From Chloroflexota bacterium (GTDB lineage: Bacteria; Chloroflexota; UBA11872), in NCBI GenBank assembly GCA_026707585.1, contig JAPOWQ010000003.1, positions 1 to 49,308 of the forward strand: a stretch of 49,308 nt of DNA. Direction: 5' to 3'. The notes beneath the pieces are model-generated. The model did not search any database. It was not told where the DNA came from and saw nothing but the letters and a program-made list of their open reading frames with translations. The stretch's first letter is position 1. Every line of letters begins with the position of its first letter. Positions 26,859 through 35,736 of this stretch are shown piece by piece. The translations under genes and the position numbers were made by a program.

Positions 26859-27280
26859 TGCGGGCGCCGGCAGCTTCGCCAACCACCGACCGCGCACGCT
26901 TGTTGGGCCAGATTCTGGCGCTGGTCGGAGTGCTGGCGCTTGTAGCGGTGGTCGTGCGCGAAACCACCAATTCGCCCGCCTATGTTGCGGCGAATGAACG
27001 CATCGAGGCATTGAACACGCAGATTGATCGTGTCGAGCGATCCAACGCGGACCTCCGCGAACGACTGGCCTACGCGGAATCGCTGCATGCCCTGCGTGAA
27101 GTCGCGAAGCGTGACTTGGGATTGGTCGATCCCGGCGACCGCGCCATTATCATCATGGATGACCTGATCGGCGCGCCGCTGCCGACCCCGGTTCCCGTGG
27201 ATCCGCCGCCTCCGGACCCGCCGCCGCCAGTGCGATTCGGCCATCTCAGCGCTTGGCTGGAGGCCTTTACCGGCGGCTAG
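26858..27280 (+). CDS. FtsB/DivIC-like septum formation initiator
   Basis: 140 residues from GTG 26858, sharing one base with the glmS stop. A single transmembrane helix (about 16-33, ILALVGVLALVAVVV) is followed by a coiled coil (about 42-80, ERIEALNTQIDRVERSNADL) and then LHALREVAKRDLGLVDPGD, the short conserved end of DivIC/FtsB. FtsB-like proteins form the FtsBLQ complex that activates septal peptidoglycan synthesis. The unusual feature is a proline-rich tail (VPVDPPPPDPPPP, about 114-126) beyond the normal end. Confidence 0.82.
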   Translation: MRAPAASPTTDRARLLGQILALVGVLALVAVVVRETTNSPAYVAANERIEALNTQIDRVERSNADLRERLAYAESLHALREVAKRDLGLVDPGDRAIIIMDDLIGAPLPTPVPVDPPPPDPPPPVRFGHLSAWLEAFTGG

Positions 27281-27297
27281 GTCTTCGACGCACGGCG

Positions 27298-27303
27298 TAG
27301 ACT
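27298..27303 (+). promoter_or_regulatory. Possible -10 element very close to the dut start
   Basis: TAGACT ends only nine bases before the dut ATG at 27313. If it is a true -10, transcription would begin at or beside the start codon, giving a leaderless or nearly leaderless message. No -35 seen. Confidence 0.25.
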
Positions 27304-27312
27304 CGGCTCGTT

Positions 27313-27741
27313 ATGCGCGTGCCAATTACTCGCGTCGATCCCTCGCTGCCGCTGCCCGCCTACGCCACCCACGGCTCCGTGGGGTTCGATTTCACGACGC
27401 GGGTAACCACCGAAGTGGCGCCGGGCGGTACGGCCCGGATTCCGTCAAACCTCATCGTCGCGACACCGCCCGGCTACATGTTGCTGGTGGCCGTGCGGAG
27501 CAGCACGCCCCGCCGTACGGGCCTGCGGCTTTCCAACGCCATTGGCATCGTCGATCAGGACTATGCGGGGCCGGACGACGAAATTCACATCGACGTGTGG
27601 AATCCGACGAACCGTCCGGTCGTCGTGGAACGAGGTGAGCGGATCGCGCAGGGGGTGTTCGTGTCTGTTGCGGTGGCTACGTGGGACGAACGGGAGACGC
27701 CGGATGCCCCGTCACGCGGTGGCTTCGGGAGCACTGGCTAG
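27313..27741 (+). CDS. dut: Deoxyuridine 5'-triphosphate nucleotidohydrolase (dUTPase)
   Basis: 142 residues with the five dUTPase motifs in order: THGSVGFDF (motif 1), VRSSTPRRTGL (motif 2, with a short insertion relative to the common GRSSL form), NAIGIVDQDYAGPDDEI (motif 3, catalytic Asp), RGERIAQGVF (motif 4) and PSRGGFGSTG (motif 5). Trimeric dUTPases hydrolyse dUTP to dUMP and keep uracil out of DNA. The next gene, tilS, overlaps the dut 3' end by 38 bases. Confidence 0.95.
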   Translation: MRVPITRVDPSLPLPAYATHGSVGFDFTTRVTTEVAPGGTARIPSNLIVATPPGYMLLVAVRSSTPRRTGLRLSNAIGIVDQDYAGPDDEIHIDVWNPTNRPVVVERGERIAQGVFVSVAVATWDERETPDAPSRGGFGSTG

Positions 27742-29212
27742 GCGCGATCGTGCGCGGCATGCCGTGCGCCTAGTGCGCGACGCCGTATGCCGGGCCACGA
27801 TCCACACCGCCGGACTAACGGCGCGCGATCTGCTGGCCGTGGCGGTTTCGGGTGGGCCTGACTCCATGGTCCTGTTGGACGCGCTGCTGGCCGCCCGCGA
27901 GCGTGGGGGACCTGCACTCCATGTCCTGCACTTTGACCATGCCTGGCACGACGGCAGTGCGGCCGTGGCCCAGAAGGTGCACGCCGCCTGCCGCGCCAGC
28001 GGCATGGCGGTTACGAGTGAGCGGGCTGCGCGGCCAACGCCGAACCCGGGCGAGTCCCGCGAAATGGCCGCACGCCGCCTGCGGCACGACTTTCTACGCC
28101 GTGCGGGCACGCAGTTGGGCGTCGCCCGGGTAGCCACGGGACACCAGGCCGATGATCAGGTGGAGACCATCCTTATGAACCTCGCCCGCGGTGGCGGACC
28201 CGGCGCCCTGCAAGGCATGCGTGTGGACGACGGCTGGACGCTACGTCCGCTGTTGACGGTGTGGCGTGAACAGATCGAAGCCTACGCGCACCGCCAACGC
28301 CTGCTCCCGCACCGCGATCCGGCGAATGAATCGTCCGACTTTCGCCGGAATCGCGTTCGGCACGAGTTGATTCCCCTGTTGGACAGCATCTATCCCGGGG
28401 CACGCAAGGCACTCCTGCGCGCCGGCGCGCTGGCCACGCCTGCCGCCGAGCCGATGGTAAGTTCGGCTCAGGGAGTTCGAATGCCGCTGGCGCCGGATCG
28501 GCGCGCGGTGCCTGCTGGTCCCTTGCGCGACGTGCTGAACGCGGCGCTGCGGACCGATGAACTGTTTACCCCCCAGTTGGGCGAGTCGCACTGGCGAGCA
28601 CTCGTCCGCGCGCTGGCCGAGAATACGGCCGGGCGTTGGATTCAACTGCCAGGCGGACGCTGGGCCTATGTGCGGGACCGCGCGATCGCGCTCTACGGTA
28701 GCCGAGTCGCCGATCCGCCGTGGCCCGCTCCCGTCGAGCTATCGGTTCCTGCGGAGGTCGATCTCGCCGTTGGGCGACTACAGCTTCGCTATTCGGCGCT
28801 GGCGAAGGCGGCGTGCGACTCGCCGGCGTTCGAGGTGCTCGCGGTTCCTCCGTCTGGCGCCAGGCTAGGCGTTCGCACGCCGCGTGCGGGCGATCAGGTG
28901 ACTTCGTCGGTGGATGGGCGTCGGCACGACCTGCTGCGCCTGTTACGCCGCCGGCGGGTGCCCGCCGCGCTGCGCGGCGGAACCCCCGTGGTTACGCTAA
29001 ATGACCAGCCCGTCTGCGTGCCCGGCGTGGTGGTTGACGCGGACCACCGCCCGCCGCCCAGGGCCGACACAATCCTGGCCGTTTCCGTGGTGTGGGCCCC
29101 GCTGCCCCGGGCAGACTCGCCGGGTGGTTTCGTTACGGAATCGCCGCTGCGCGTGCGTACACTCGATTCGCGGGAGAAGTGCGGGTCAGGCGCGAGAGTG
29201 CCGCTGATATAA
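27704..29212 (+). CDS. tilS: tRNA(Ile)-lysidine synthase TilS
   Basis: 502 residues from ATG 27704, which has GGGAG seven bases upstream and lies inside dut; later GTG codons (27719, 27764) are alternatives. VAVSGGPDSMVLLDALL (about 45-61) holds the PP-loop SGGPDS that binds ATP. HVLHFDHAWHDGSA and GHQADDQVETILMNL are further N-type ATPase signatures, and NRVRHELIPLL follows. TilS changes C34 of the minor tRNA-Ile to lysidine so that AUA is read as Ile. The C-terminal part (about 350-470) matches the substrate-specificity domains poorly, as is common. Usual genomic neighbour ftsH is next. Confidence 0.95.
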   Translation: MPRHAVASGALARRDRARHAVRLVRDAVCRATIHTAGLTARDLLAVAVSGGPDSMVLLDALLAARERGGPALHVLHFDHAWHDGSAAVAQKVHAACRASGMAVTSERAARPTPNPGESREMAARRLRHDFLRRAGTQLGVARVATGHQADDQVETILMNLARGGGPGALQGMRVDDGWTLRPLLTVWREQIEAYAHRQRLLPHRDPANESSDFRRNRVRHELIPLLDSIYPGARKALLRAGALATPAAEPMVSSAQGVRMPLAPDRRAVPAGPLRDVLNAALRTDELFTPQLGESHWRALVRALAENTAGRWIQLPGGRWAYVRDRAIALYGSRVADPPWPAPVELSVPAEVDLAVGRLQLRYSALAKAACDSPAFEVLAVPPSGARLGVRTPRAGDQVTSSVDGRRHDLLRLLRRRRVPAALRGGTPVVTLNDQPVCVPGVVVDADHRPPPRADTILAVSVVWAPLPRADSPGGFVTESPLRVRTLDSREKCGSGARVPLI

Positions 29213-29213
29213 T
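29205..29213 (+). promoter_or_regulatory. Extended -10 promoter for ftsH, overlapping the tilS stop
   Basis: TGATATAAT is a perfect TGnTATAAT. Its TAA at 29210-29212 is the tilS stop, and it lies 63 bases before the ftsH ATG. No good -35 is visible, as expected for an extended -10 promoter. Confidence 0.6.
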
Positions 29214-29276
29214 TGCCGACATCCACGCGGCGCGGCGCCCGTCTCGTTCTGTCCAGGGACGAAAGGCTGCCCTTCC

Positions 29277-31235
29277 ATGAACAATCGACTCGTCCGCAAC
29301 GGCTTCATGTACATCGTGCTGGCCGTGGCGATTCTGGTCGTGCTGTTCGTGATGTTCAACCCGAGCCCCCGCGAGCAGAGCGTGCCGATATCCACGTTGC
29401 TCGCCGAAGTTCAGGCTGCCGCGGAGCGCGGAAGCCGCCCACAAATTCGCCTGGGCGGCGCGCGAGTCATTGCCAACGTGGACGGGCGCACGATTAGCGC
29501 GGTGGTCGACGACAATTTCAGCATCGGACGCGAACTGGCGGACCGTGGGATCAATATCGGGGGCGAGCAAGTCACGGTCGAGTTCGACGAACCCAGCAAT
29601 GCGCCCACGATCATCAGCATCCTGACCTCCGTGCTGCCGCTCCTGGTCTTCATCGGGCTGCTGATATTCCTGATGCGGCAGGCCCAGGGGTCCAACTCGC
29701 AGGCTCTCAGCTTCGGTCGCAGCCGCGCTCGCATGGTCACCGCCAACCGTCCCAAGGTCACGTTTAAGCATGTGCAGGGCGTGGACGAGGCCAAGCAGGA
29801 ACTGGCCGAGGTTGTCGAGTTCCTCAAGTATCCCGAGAAGTTCACCAAGATCGGTGCCGAAATCCCCAAGGGTGTCTTGCTGGTCGGCCCGCCGGGTACC
29901 GGTAAGACCTACCTGTCGAAGGCGGTGGCCGGAGAGGCCGGGGTGCCGTTCTTCAGTATCAGCGGGTCGGAATTTGTCGAGATGTTCGTCGGCGTTGGGG
30001 CATCGCGCGTGCGCGATCTGTTCGAAAAGGCCAAGCAAAGCGCGCCCTCGCTGGTGTTCGTGGATGAGATCGATGCCGTGGGGCGCCAGCGCGGTGCGGG
30101 CCTGGGCGGCAGCCACGACGAACGCGAGCAGACGCTCAACCAGATTCTGGTCGAAATGGACGGGTTCGAGTCCGAGCAGACCGTAATCGTGCTGGCGGCC
30201 ACTAACCGGCCGGACGTACTCGACCCGGCGCTGTTGCGACCAGGCCGCTTCGACCGCCGGGTCACGCTGGACCTCCCGGATATCCGCGGTCGCGAAGCGA
30301 TCCTGCGGGTTCACGCCCGCGAGAAGCCGTTGGATCCCGACGTGGATCTGGAAACCGTCGGCAAGCAGACGCCCGGCTTTTCAGGCGCCGACCTGAAGAA
30401 CCTGCTTAACGAGGCCGCGATCCTGGCGGCGCGCCGCAATCGATCGGTGTTGAGCATGTTCGAGATCGAAGAGGCCATCGACCGCCTGATCGCCGGACCC
30501 CAGCGCAAGAGCCGCGTGATGAGCGCTCAGGAGAAACGGGTGACCGCGTATCACGAGATTGGCCACGCGCTGGTGGCGCATATGCTCAAGCGATCCGATC
30601 CGGTCTACAAGGTCACCATCCTGCCGCGCGGACAGATGGGCGGATATACCCGCCTGCAGCCGCCGGAGGACCGGCATCTCTACACCAAGTCGTTCTTTGA
30701 GGACATGCTGGCCATGATCATGGGCGGCCATGCCGCCGAGGTCTTGGTCTTTGGCGAGATGTCTACCGGCCCGAGCAACGACATTCAGCAGGCCACCGAG
30801 ACCGCCCGCCGAATGGTCACGCAGTACGGCATGTCGCCTAAGCTCGGCCCGCGGGCTTTCGGCCGGCGCGAGGAATTGGTCTTCCTCGGCCGGGACATCG
30901 CCGAACAGCGCAACTACAGCGAGCGCGTGGCCGAAGAGATCGACAACGAGGTCTCCCACCTCATTGACGACGCTCACCGCCGCGCAATGGACATCCTCTC
31001 CCGCCACCACGACCTGCTGGACAAGCTGGCCGAGCGGCTAATCGAGGTGGAAACGCTGGACGCCGAGGAGTTCACGCTGCTCATCGACCAGCACCAAGGC
31101 CGGGCGCCGATCACCCCGCCGGACCTTCCCGAACCGGTGCCCGACGCGGAGCCGCTGGACGGCGGGTCCGCCGAGGCCCCGGACCTCAAGCTCCCACCAA
31201 ACCCGAAACCTCGCCCCGCCGAAGGCACCGCTTAA
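29277..31235 (+). CDS. ftsH: ATP-dependent zinc metalloprotease FtsH
   Basis: 652 residues. Two transmembrane helices (about 9-27 and 113-137) flank a short extracytoplasmic segment. The AAA+ domain carries [15 protein letters not shown] (Walker A, about 203-217), [12 protein letters not shown] (Walker B) and [20 protein letters not shown] (second region of homology with arginine fingers). [10 protein letters not shown] (about 424-433) is the HExxH zinc site; the common FtsH form is HEAGH, so Ala to Ile within the site is a mild variation. The C-terminal Pro-rich tail [16 protein letters not shown]... extends beyond the usual end. FtsH removes misfolded membrane proteins and regulatory proteins in the cytoplasmic membrane. 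Confidence 0.97.
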   Translation: MNNRLVRNGFMYIVLAVAILVVLFVMFNPSPREQSVPISTLLAEVQAAAERGSRPQIRLGGARVIANVDGRTISAVVDDNFSIGRELADRGINIGGEQVTVEFDEPSNAPTIISILTSVLPLLVFIGLLIFLMRQAQGSNSQALSFGRSRARMVTANRPKVTFKHVQGVDEAKQELAEVVEFLKYPEKFTKIGAEIPKGVLLVGPPGTGKTYLSKAVAGEAGVPFFSISGSEFVEMFVGVGASRVRDLFEKAKQSAPSLVFVDEIDAVGRQRGAGLGGSHDEREQTLNQILVEMDGFESEQTVIVLAATNRPDVLDPALLRPGRFDRRVTLDLPDIRGREAILRVHAREKPLDPDVDLETVGKQTPGFSGADLKNLLNEAAILAARRNRSVLSMFEIEEAIDRLIAGPQRKSRVMSAQEKRVTAYHEIGHALVAHMLKRSDPVYKVTILPRGQMGGYTRLQPPEDRHLYTKSFFEDMLAMIMGGHAAEVLVFGEMSTGPSNDIQQATETARRMVTQYGMSPKLGPRAFGRREELVFLGRDIAEQRNYSERVAEEIDNEVSHLIDDAHRRAMDILSRHHDLLDKLAERLIEVETLDAEEFTLLIDQHQGRAPITPPDLPEPVPDAEPLDGGSAEAPDLKLPPNPKPRPAEGTA

Positions 31236-31272
31236 GGCGCCAACCAGCGGCACGGGCTTCGGCGACGAGTTT

Positions 31273-32079
31273 CTAGGCTTCTCGCCACTGCCTCCAAACC
31301 GTTCCGGCCCGCATGACCGGCAGGCGCAGGAGACTTCGGTACTGGTTCTGCAAGTGCGCGCGCAGGCTCGGCCTTGGGTGTCTGACCCGGCCCACCGCGG
31401 GAACTGTTGTTCGCTCCTCAAGAGCGCGTCGTACGTCAGCGGCGTCTTGGCCCTCAAACAGCGTCACGGCCTTGGCCAGGTCCGCAAAGTGCGCGTCGCT
31501 GGCGCCGACCTGAGCTCCAACGCCCTCACTGTGGTCCCGTAGGAACGCGGCCAGCCGGTCGCGGGCACCCTTATGCATATAGGGATTCTCAGCCTCGATT
31601 CCGTCGAACCGGCATCGTCGCAGCGCATCTCGCAGCCGGTCAGGCGAAATGGATGAAGGCAACCCCAGAAACGGATGCGCCACCACCGCCAGCCCACCCT
31701 GCGCGTGGATTTCGTCCACGGTGTCGGGTACCGAGCGAAAGATGCTGGGGGGGCGCTCCAGGAAAAGACCCACGACATGGTCCTGGCGGCGTGTCGTGAC
31801 CTCCATTCCGATGATCACCTCCACGCGTGCGCGCGTGGCCAGCGCATAGTCGCGCGCGCGAAGCGCTCCGTTGATGGTGTCGTGATCGGTCACGGCAAGT
31901 ACATCAAGCCCAAGGTCGTCGGCAATCTCCACCAGTTGCTCTGGCGCAACTACGCCGTCGCTAGCCGTGGTGTGACAGTGCAGTTCCGCAACGCCCCAGC
32001 CGCCCGCCGGTGCGGGAGGCGGGTGGACCGGCAGGCAAGGACGTTCGGATCGTTCCTCTGATCGAAGAATGAAGGGCAA
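31273..32079 (-). CDS. PHP-domain phosphoesterase-like protein
   Basis: 268 residues from a TTG at 32077-32079; the start is uncertain because the conserved part begins only at ELHCHTTASDGVV (about 32-44). PHP signatures in order: HCHTTASDG, LAVTDHDTI, MEVTTRRQD, and VVAHPFLGLP, with GASDAHF near 190. These His/Asp residues would bind two or three metals. Members include YciV/TrpH-type 5'-3' exonuclease or nucleoside 3',5'-bisphosphate phosphatase, to which the layout is close. It is convergent with ftsH; the 37 bases between them hold no clear hairpin. Confidence 0.87.
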   Translation of the reverse strand: MPFILRSEERSERPCLPVHPPPAPAGGWGVAELHCHTTASDGVVAPEQLVEIADDLGLDVLAVTDHDTINGALRARDYALATRARVEVIIGMEVTTRRQDHVVGLFLERPPSIFRSVPDTVDEIHAQGGLAVVAHPFLGLPSSISPDRLRDALRRCRFDGIEAENPYMHKGARDRLAAFLRDHSEGVGAQVGASDAHFADLAKAVTLFEGQDAADVRRALEERTTVPAVGRVRHPRPSLRAHLQNQYRSLLRLPVMRAGTVWRQWREA

Positions 32080-32215
32080 TCTGGCAGCAGCCGAGACATT
32101 CTGGCGAATTCGGGTGCCGGTGACACTCCCGGTCGACGCTTCGCTGGCCGGGTGCGCGCAATCGGAAAGACTGGAGTAGGCTTTGCCTTCAGGATCAGCG
32201 CTGTAGGGGAGCGAA

Positions 32216-32626
32216 GTGAGCGGCTCGGAATCTGGCCCAGCCTGGAGTGTCGAGGAGTTTCCATCCAGCTACAACGGCGTTCCGATCCATTGGGATCCGG
32301 AGAAATACGACACGGCGGCTATGCCGTTCCTCGTGGCCATTCGGCAACACTTCTGGTCCTGGCGGCTCACGCGGTTCGCCGTCGCGACCGGCTTGATCGA
32401 GCTAGACCTGGGTCTACCGAGCGTAATGCCTGACGGCATGACCATGATCGGCTTCGATCCTGGCGATGAGCCGCCAGAGGCGCTGCTGGACGAACTCGCC
32501 GAGTTGCTGGCGGGCATGGGCCGCGTGATGCTGGATGACCCCTGGACCTATCGACTGCGGGCGTCGGACGGCGTGAGGACAGAGGAGTTCGAGGGTGTCT
32601 TTGGCGGTCGGGGAGTCGACGGCTAA
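32216..32626 (+). CDS. Hypothetical acidic protein
   Basis: 136 residues from GTG 32216 with GGGGAG upstream. No family recognised. It is acidic, with an aromatic N-terminal part (YNGVPIHWDPEKYD, then FLVAIRQHFWSWRLTRF) and a helical stretch PEALLDELAELLAGMGRVM, ending Gly-rich. It shares one base with the next gene (TAATG), suggesting a two-gene operon whose products may act together. A TAGGCT element (32177-32182) lies 33 bases before the start. Confidence 0.6.
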   Translation: MSGSESGPAWSVEEFPSSYNGVPIHWDPEKYDTAAMPFLVAIRQHFWSWRLTRFAVATGLIELDLGLPSVMPDGMTMIGFDPGDEPPEALLDELAELLAGMGRVMLDDPWTYRLRASDGVRTEEFEGVFGGRGVDG

Positions 32627-33426
32627 TGTGGCCCAAGTCGCCTGCGGCGTCGTTGATCGCGGATCGAGCCTATCTGCGGGACTACGCCGGCTGGGTGTCT
32701 TCCATCCACGGCGTGGAGGCGCGTGCGCTGGTCGCGGCAATTCGCCAGTCCGACGACCGCAATCTCCGAAAGGCCTTGAGCACGCGCCTTATGCAGTCGC
32801 GCATGAGCGCGCTGCTTTCAATCGGATTCCTGTACGTGGCGGTTCGCGAACGATTCGGTACGTCCTTGCTGCAGGCACGACTGCGAGCGGACGCATCCTC
32901 GGCTCGCATGGCGCTGCGCGAGGCGTCACTCGCCTCCAGCGCGGGCTTGTGGCGATTTCTGCGACTGCCTGAGCCCGCCGAGCTTCGCAAGGCGGAGGTC
33001 GACCCCGCGGCCGTGAACGAATACGTGGACTCCGGCGAGCAGCGCCTGGCCAACCTCGTCCGCATCAGCCAGCTCGCCCGCCAGGACATGCTGCTCAGTA
33101 CGTTGGACGCCGGGCGGCACAACCGGATCATTGTGGCCTCGCCGCGTAGTGTGGGGCTGATCAAGACGGGGCAGGAGTCCGAGTTGCACGGATTGAGCAA
33201 TACGGCCTTTTACCTCGTGGACCTCTCCGCCGGCGAACTGCAAGACGAGGGCGATCTGGTGGCCGTGGCCAGTCCCACCACGCCGGCCGTGATCGAGGAG
33301 ATTGCCGAAGAGATCGCCTTCATCGACGCCGAAGCCGCGGCGACGGCCGCGCTCGTCAGCCTCGTGGCCGACGCGGGACTTCTGGACTCCGGCGATCAAA
33401 GACCCGCGCTAGGCGATGTCCTCTAG
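32626..33426 (+). CDS. Hypothetical protein paired with the preceding gene
   Basis: 266 residues, no recognised family. The N-terminal part is helical with IGFLYVAVRERFG; the middle has LVRISQLARQDMLLSTLDAGRHNRIIVASPRSVGLIKTG and the end ASPTTPAVIEEIAEEIAFIDAEAAATAALVSLVADAG. The ATG overlaps the stop of the acidic upstream gene by one base. It contains no catalytic motif I can name. It is convergent with the DUF6807 protein, whose stop overlaps its 3' end by 18 bases. Confidence 0.6.
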   Translation: MWPKSPAASLIADRAYLRDYAGWVSSIHGVEARALVAAIRQSDDRNLRKALSTRLMQSRMSALLSIGFLYVAVRERFGTSLLQARLRADASSARMALREASLASSAGLWRFLRLPEPAELRKAEVDPAAVNEYVDSGEQRLANLVRISQLARQDMLLSTLDAGRHNRIIVASPRSVGLIKTGQESELHGLSNTAFYLVDLSAGELQDEGDLVAVASPTTPAVIEEIAEEIAFIDAEAAATAALVSLVADAGLLDSGDQRPALGDVL

Positions 33427-34236
33427 GAATCGAGCGTAGAGGCCGGCGACATCCGCTTCCTCGCACGATCCATCGTGCGCCGCAAAGCGTGCGCCCACCG
33501 TGCGCGTCTGACCAGGTTCCAGGGTGACTTCCTCATGCCGCCAGGGGCTGACGTATAACGGGCCGTAGTCGCGGGTGAACCATGGGATTCCCTCGCTGCC
33601 GGGGTGTGGAAAGATCGCGATCCCCGCCGTCTGGGCCCGGCTGACGGGTCCCGAGTAGTCCACCCAGTCTGAGACTTGGTCGAACGTCTCGGCCTCATTG
33701 ACCTGTCCGTCGGCGTTGGTAATGCGGCCTCCGTCCAGCACGTCGATTTGGTCTGAAACTCGCAGGGCCAGCCCGGCTTCCTTGGTCTGCCCCATGCGGA
33801 CCGGGTGGTCGTCCGCGCGCACGGTGACCGTGAGGTCAACCATCGTGTGGCCGGGGCGCTCGCCGATCACAACAACCCGCGAATCCCTCAGGCGAACCGC
33901 GTCGTTCCCGTCAAGCCACTCCACCTCCTGGCGGAAGGTCACGCCGTCCAAGTCGACGTCCACGTCGGTCGCGGCCACAAGCATGCGTGGGATGGGGTGA
34001 GTCCACCGGGACTCGGGCGCCCAGAAGTTGACGCCGTCGATGTCCTCGTGGGCAAACCAGATGCCAAGGTGATGCAGGTGGTCAGCCGTGGCGATTTCGG
34101 TGACAACATGGCCGCCAGGCGTAAGCACCGGGTGAATGTAGGGGCGGAACTTTCCCTGTTGGACGGCGGCCAGGTAGTGGCCGTCGACGTAGACCTTCTG
34201 CTGATGCTGGAGTTCGCGGACTTCGTAGGTTGGCAA
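33409..34236 (-). CDS. DUF6807 (PmoA-like) family protein
   Basis: 275 residues from TTG 34234-34236, chosen because the conserved sequence starts with LPTYEVREL; the longer open frame back to 34485 is low-complexity and runs antisense to the small membrane gene. The protein shows repeated beta strands and the family-like pieces RPYIHPVLTPGGHVVTE, HHLGIWFAHEDIDGVNFW and HPGSEGIPWFTRDYGPLYVSPW, the latter close to the usual 'n..pt.W.vr.yGl...NPf' segment. Function is not firmly established; despite the 'methane oxygenase PmoA' label of the family it is a jelly-roll-like protein, often near Gfo/Idh/MocA genes, as here. Confidence 0.8.
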   Translation of the reverse strand: MPTYEVRELQHQQKVYVDGHYLAAVQQGKFRPYIHPVLTPGGHVVTEIATADHLHHLGIWFAHEDIDGVNFWAPESRWTHPIPRMLVAATDVDVDLDGVTFRQEVEWLDGNDAVRLRDSRVVVIGERPGHTMVDLTVTVRADDHPVRMGQTKEAGLALRVSDQIDVLDGGRITNADGQVNEAETFDQVSDWVDYSGPVSRAQTAGIAIFPHPGSEGIPWFTRDYGPLYVSPWRHEEVTLEPGQTRTVGARFAAHDGSCEEADVAGLYARFLEDIA

Positions 34237-34346
34237 GGGGTTGCGTGATCCGGTGGACGGTCGGTGCAGTCTACGGGAACACCGGTGGGCACTCGGATTT
34301 CGTAGCCTTACAGTGTGGACGTTTGATCTGCCTACGCCTGATTTGA

Positions 34347-34619
34347 ATGATTGACGACACTCGATCCTTTGGCCGCTCGCTGGCCGCGCTGCCGCTGTTC
34401 CTGATTGCGGCGGTCTCCGGTTTGGTCGTCGTTGCCGTGGGCCTGGTTTTCCTGGTGGCGGCAACGGTCGTGCTGGCGGTGGCATCGTTGTTTAGGCCGG
34501 ATCTGCGGCGGGTGATCGTGGGGTTATGGCGGGCCGGGCGGGCCGCCCGGGCCTATCGTCGCTGGCAGCGCGGGCCGACGGTCGAGGTGGTGGACGTCGA
34601 CCCGGTGGAGCGGGGATAG
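34347..34619 (+). CDS. Small membrane protein
   Basis: 90 residues. Two adjacent hydrophobic segments (about 12-52: LPLFLIAAVSGLVVVAVGLVFLVAATVVLAVASLF) could form a helical hairpin, followed by a basic tail (LRRVIVGLWRAGRAARAYRRWQR) and an acidic end. No family recognised. The ATG has no obvious ribosome site, but TACAGT (34309-34314) lies 32 bases upstream, so it could still be transcribed. It overlaps antisense to the unused N-terminal extension of the DUF6807 frame. Confidence 0.5.
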   Translation: MIDDTRSFGRSLAALPLFLIAAVSGLVVVAVGLVFLVAATVVLAVASLFRPDLRRVIVGLWRAGRAARAYRRWQRGPTVEVVDVDPVERG

Positions 34620-34629
34620 AGCCACGGCG

Positions 34630-35613
34630 CTAGGTCAGTTCGACCACCTCGCCGGAGTCCGTGGAGCGGGCGATGGCGTCGATAACGCGGATGACGGCGA
34701 GATTGTTGCGGCCGGAGAGTTCCGTGTCGACGCCTTCGTTGATCTGGCGGGCAAACATGTCGGAAATCTGTTCCTCGGGCGACATGCCGCCGGGCGGCGG
34801 ATCGGTCGGGATGGATTCCACATCGGTACCGCGCTTGAGCTGCAGGGAGTTGTTGGAGTGGAGGCCGACGGTGGCCAGGGCGGCCTCGGAGCATTCGACG
34901 GTGAACTGAAACTCGGTGTGCCGCGCCTGGGAGGTGCCGACGTAGGTAGCGGAGGTTCCGTCGTCGAACTCGATGATGGAGTGCACGAGCGACGGGGTGG
35001 GCCAGGTGCCCCAGGCGGGTTCGACGCTGATGCCGCGGACGCGAACGGGCGTTCGGGGGATGGCGCTGAGCAGCGAGTCGATCTGGTGGACGCCCTGCTG
35101 CCAGAGGTGCATGTGGGGTGAGTCGTGGTAGGGGCCCGAGCGCGCTTTGTGGTGGATCATCACGGCGTAGCCGGGCGGGCCGTATGTCTCTTCGATCAGG
35201 TGGCGGCGGATGGTGGGGTAAGTACGGCGGAGCCGGTCGTTTTGGGTTACCAGCAGTTGCAGACCGGCGGCTTCGGCGGTGGCGACGGCGCCTTCGGCGT
35301 CCTCGAGGCTGACGGTGAAGGGCTTCTCGACCATGACGTGCTTGCCGGCTGCCAGGGCTTCGTCGATGAACTGGGCGTGGAGCATGACGGGGGTGACGAC
35401 GACGACGGCGTCGCAGTCATGCTTGTCGAGGGCCGCAGTCAGGGAGCTGTGGGCGGCGTCGGATCCGAGGTCCGCGAGGTCGAGGCCCTGGGCCATGAAC
35501 TCCTCGTTGATGTCAACGAGGGCGACGGGTTCGAAGTCTTCGGACTGGGTCATGACGCCGAGGTGGGAGCGGGCGCGGTTCCAGGCGCCGACGTGGATGG
35601 TGCGGATGGCCAT
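34630..35613 (-). CDS. Gfo/Idh/MocA family oxidoreductase
   Basis: 327 residues from ATG 35611-35613 (MAIRTIHVGAWNRARSHLG), chosen over an in-frame ATG 12 codons upstream because it begins at the first Rossmann strand. The usual GxGxxG is altered to HVGAWNRARS, so the dinucleotide site is slightly divergent. EALAAGKHVMVEKPFTVS has the EKP motif, and QNDRLRRTYPTIRRHLIEETYGPP matches the region after it. Family members are NAD(P)-dependent sugar or inositol dehydrogenases. The neighbouring DUF6807 protein on the same strand is a frequent companion in sugar metabolism clusters. Confidence 0.87.
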   Translation of the reverse strand: MAIRTIHVGAWNRARSHLGVMTQSEDFEPVALVDINEEFMAQGLDLADLGSDAAHSSLTAALDKHDCDAVVVVTPVMLHAQFIDEALAAGKHVMVEKPFTVSLEDAEGAVATAEAAGLQLLVTQNDRLRRTYPTIRRHLIEETYGPPGYAVMIHHKARSGPYHDSPHMHLWQQGVHQIDSLLSAIPRTPVRVRGISVEPAWGTWPTPSLVHSIIEFDDGTSATYVGTSQARHTEFQFTVECSEAALATVGLHSNNSLQLKRGTDVESIPTDPPPGGMSPEEQISDMFARQINEGVDTELSGRNNLAVIRVIDAIARSTDSGEVVELT

Positions 35614-35693
35614 GGGTCTCGTCCCTGACGGGTGAGTGAGTGCCGCCATTATCGGTTCGCGTCCAAGTGGCGACTAGCGAGTCGCAGGCCGCC

Positions 35694-35699
35694 TACAAT
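35694..35699 (+). promoter_or_regulatory. Possible -10 element upstream of the RidA gene
   Basis: TACAAT, 37 bases before GTG 35737, in the gap between the divergent Gfo/Idh and RidA genes. It belongs to the recurring TACAAT/TAGAAT set in this window. No -35 seen. Confidence 0.4.
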
Positions 35700-35736
35700 T
35701 CGGCTATCTGCTGACTGCCCTCAGAGAAGGTGACTT

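Noticed and set aside
34237-34485. N-terminal extension of the DUF6807 gene to an ATG at 34483-34485
   Set aside because: The extension is Pro/Arg-rich low-complexity sequence and lies antisense to a plausible small membrane gene.
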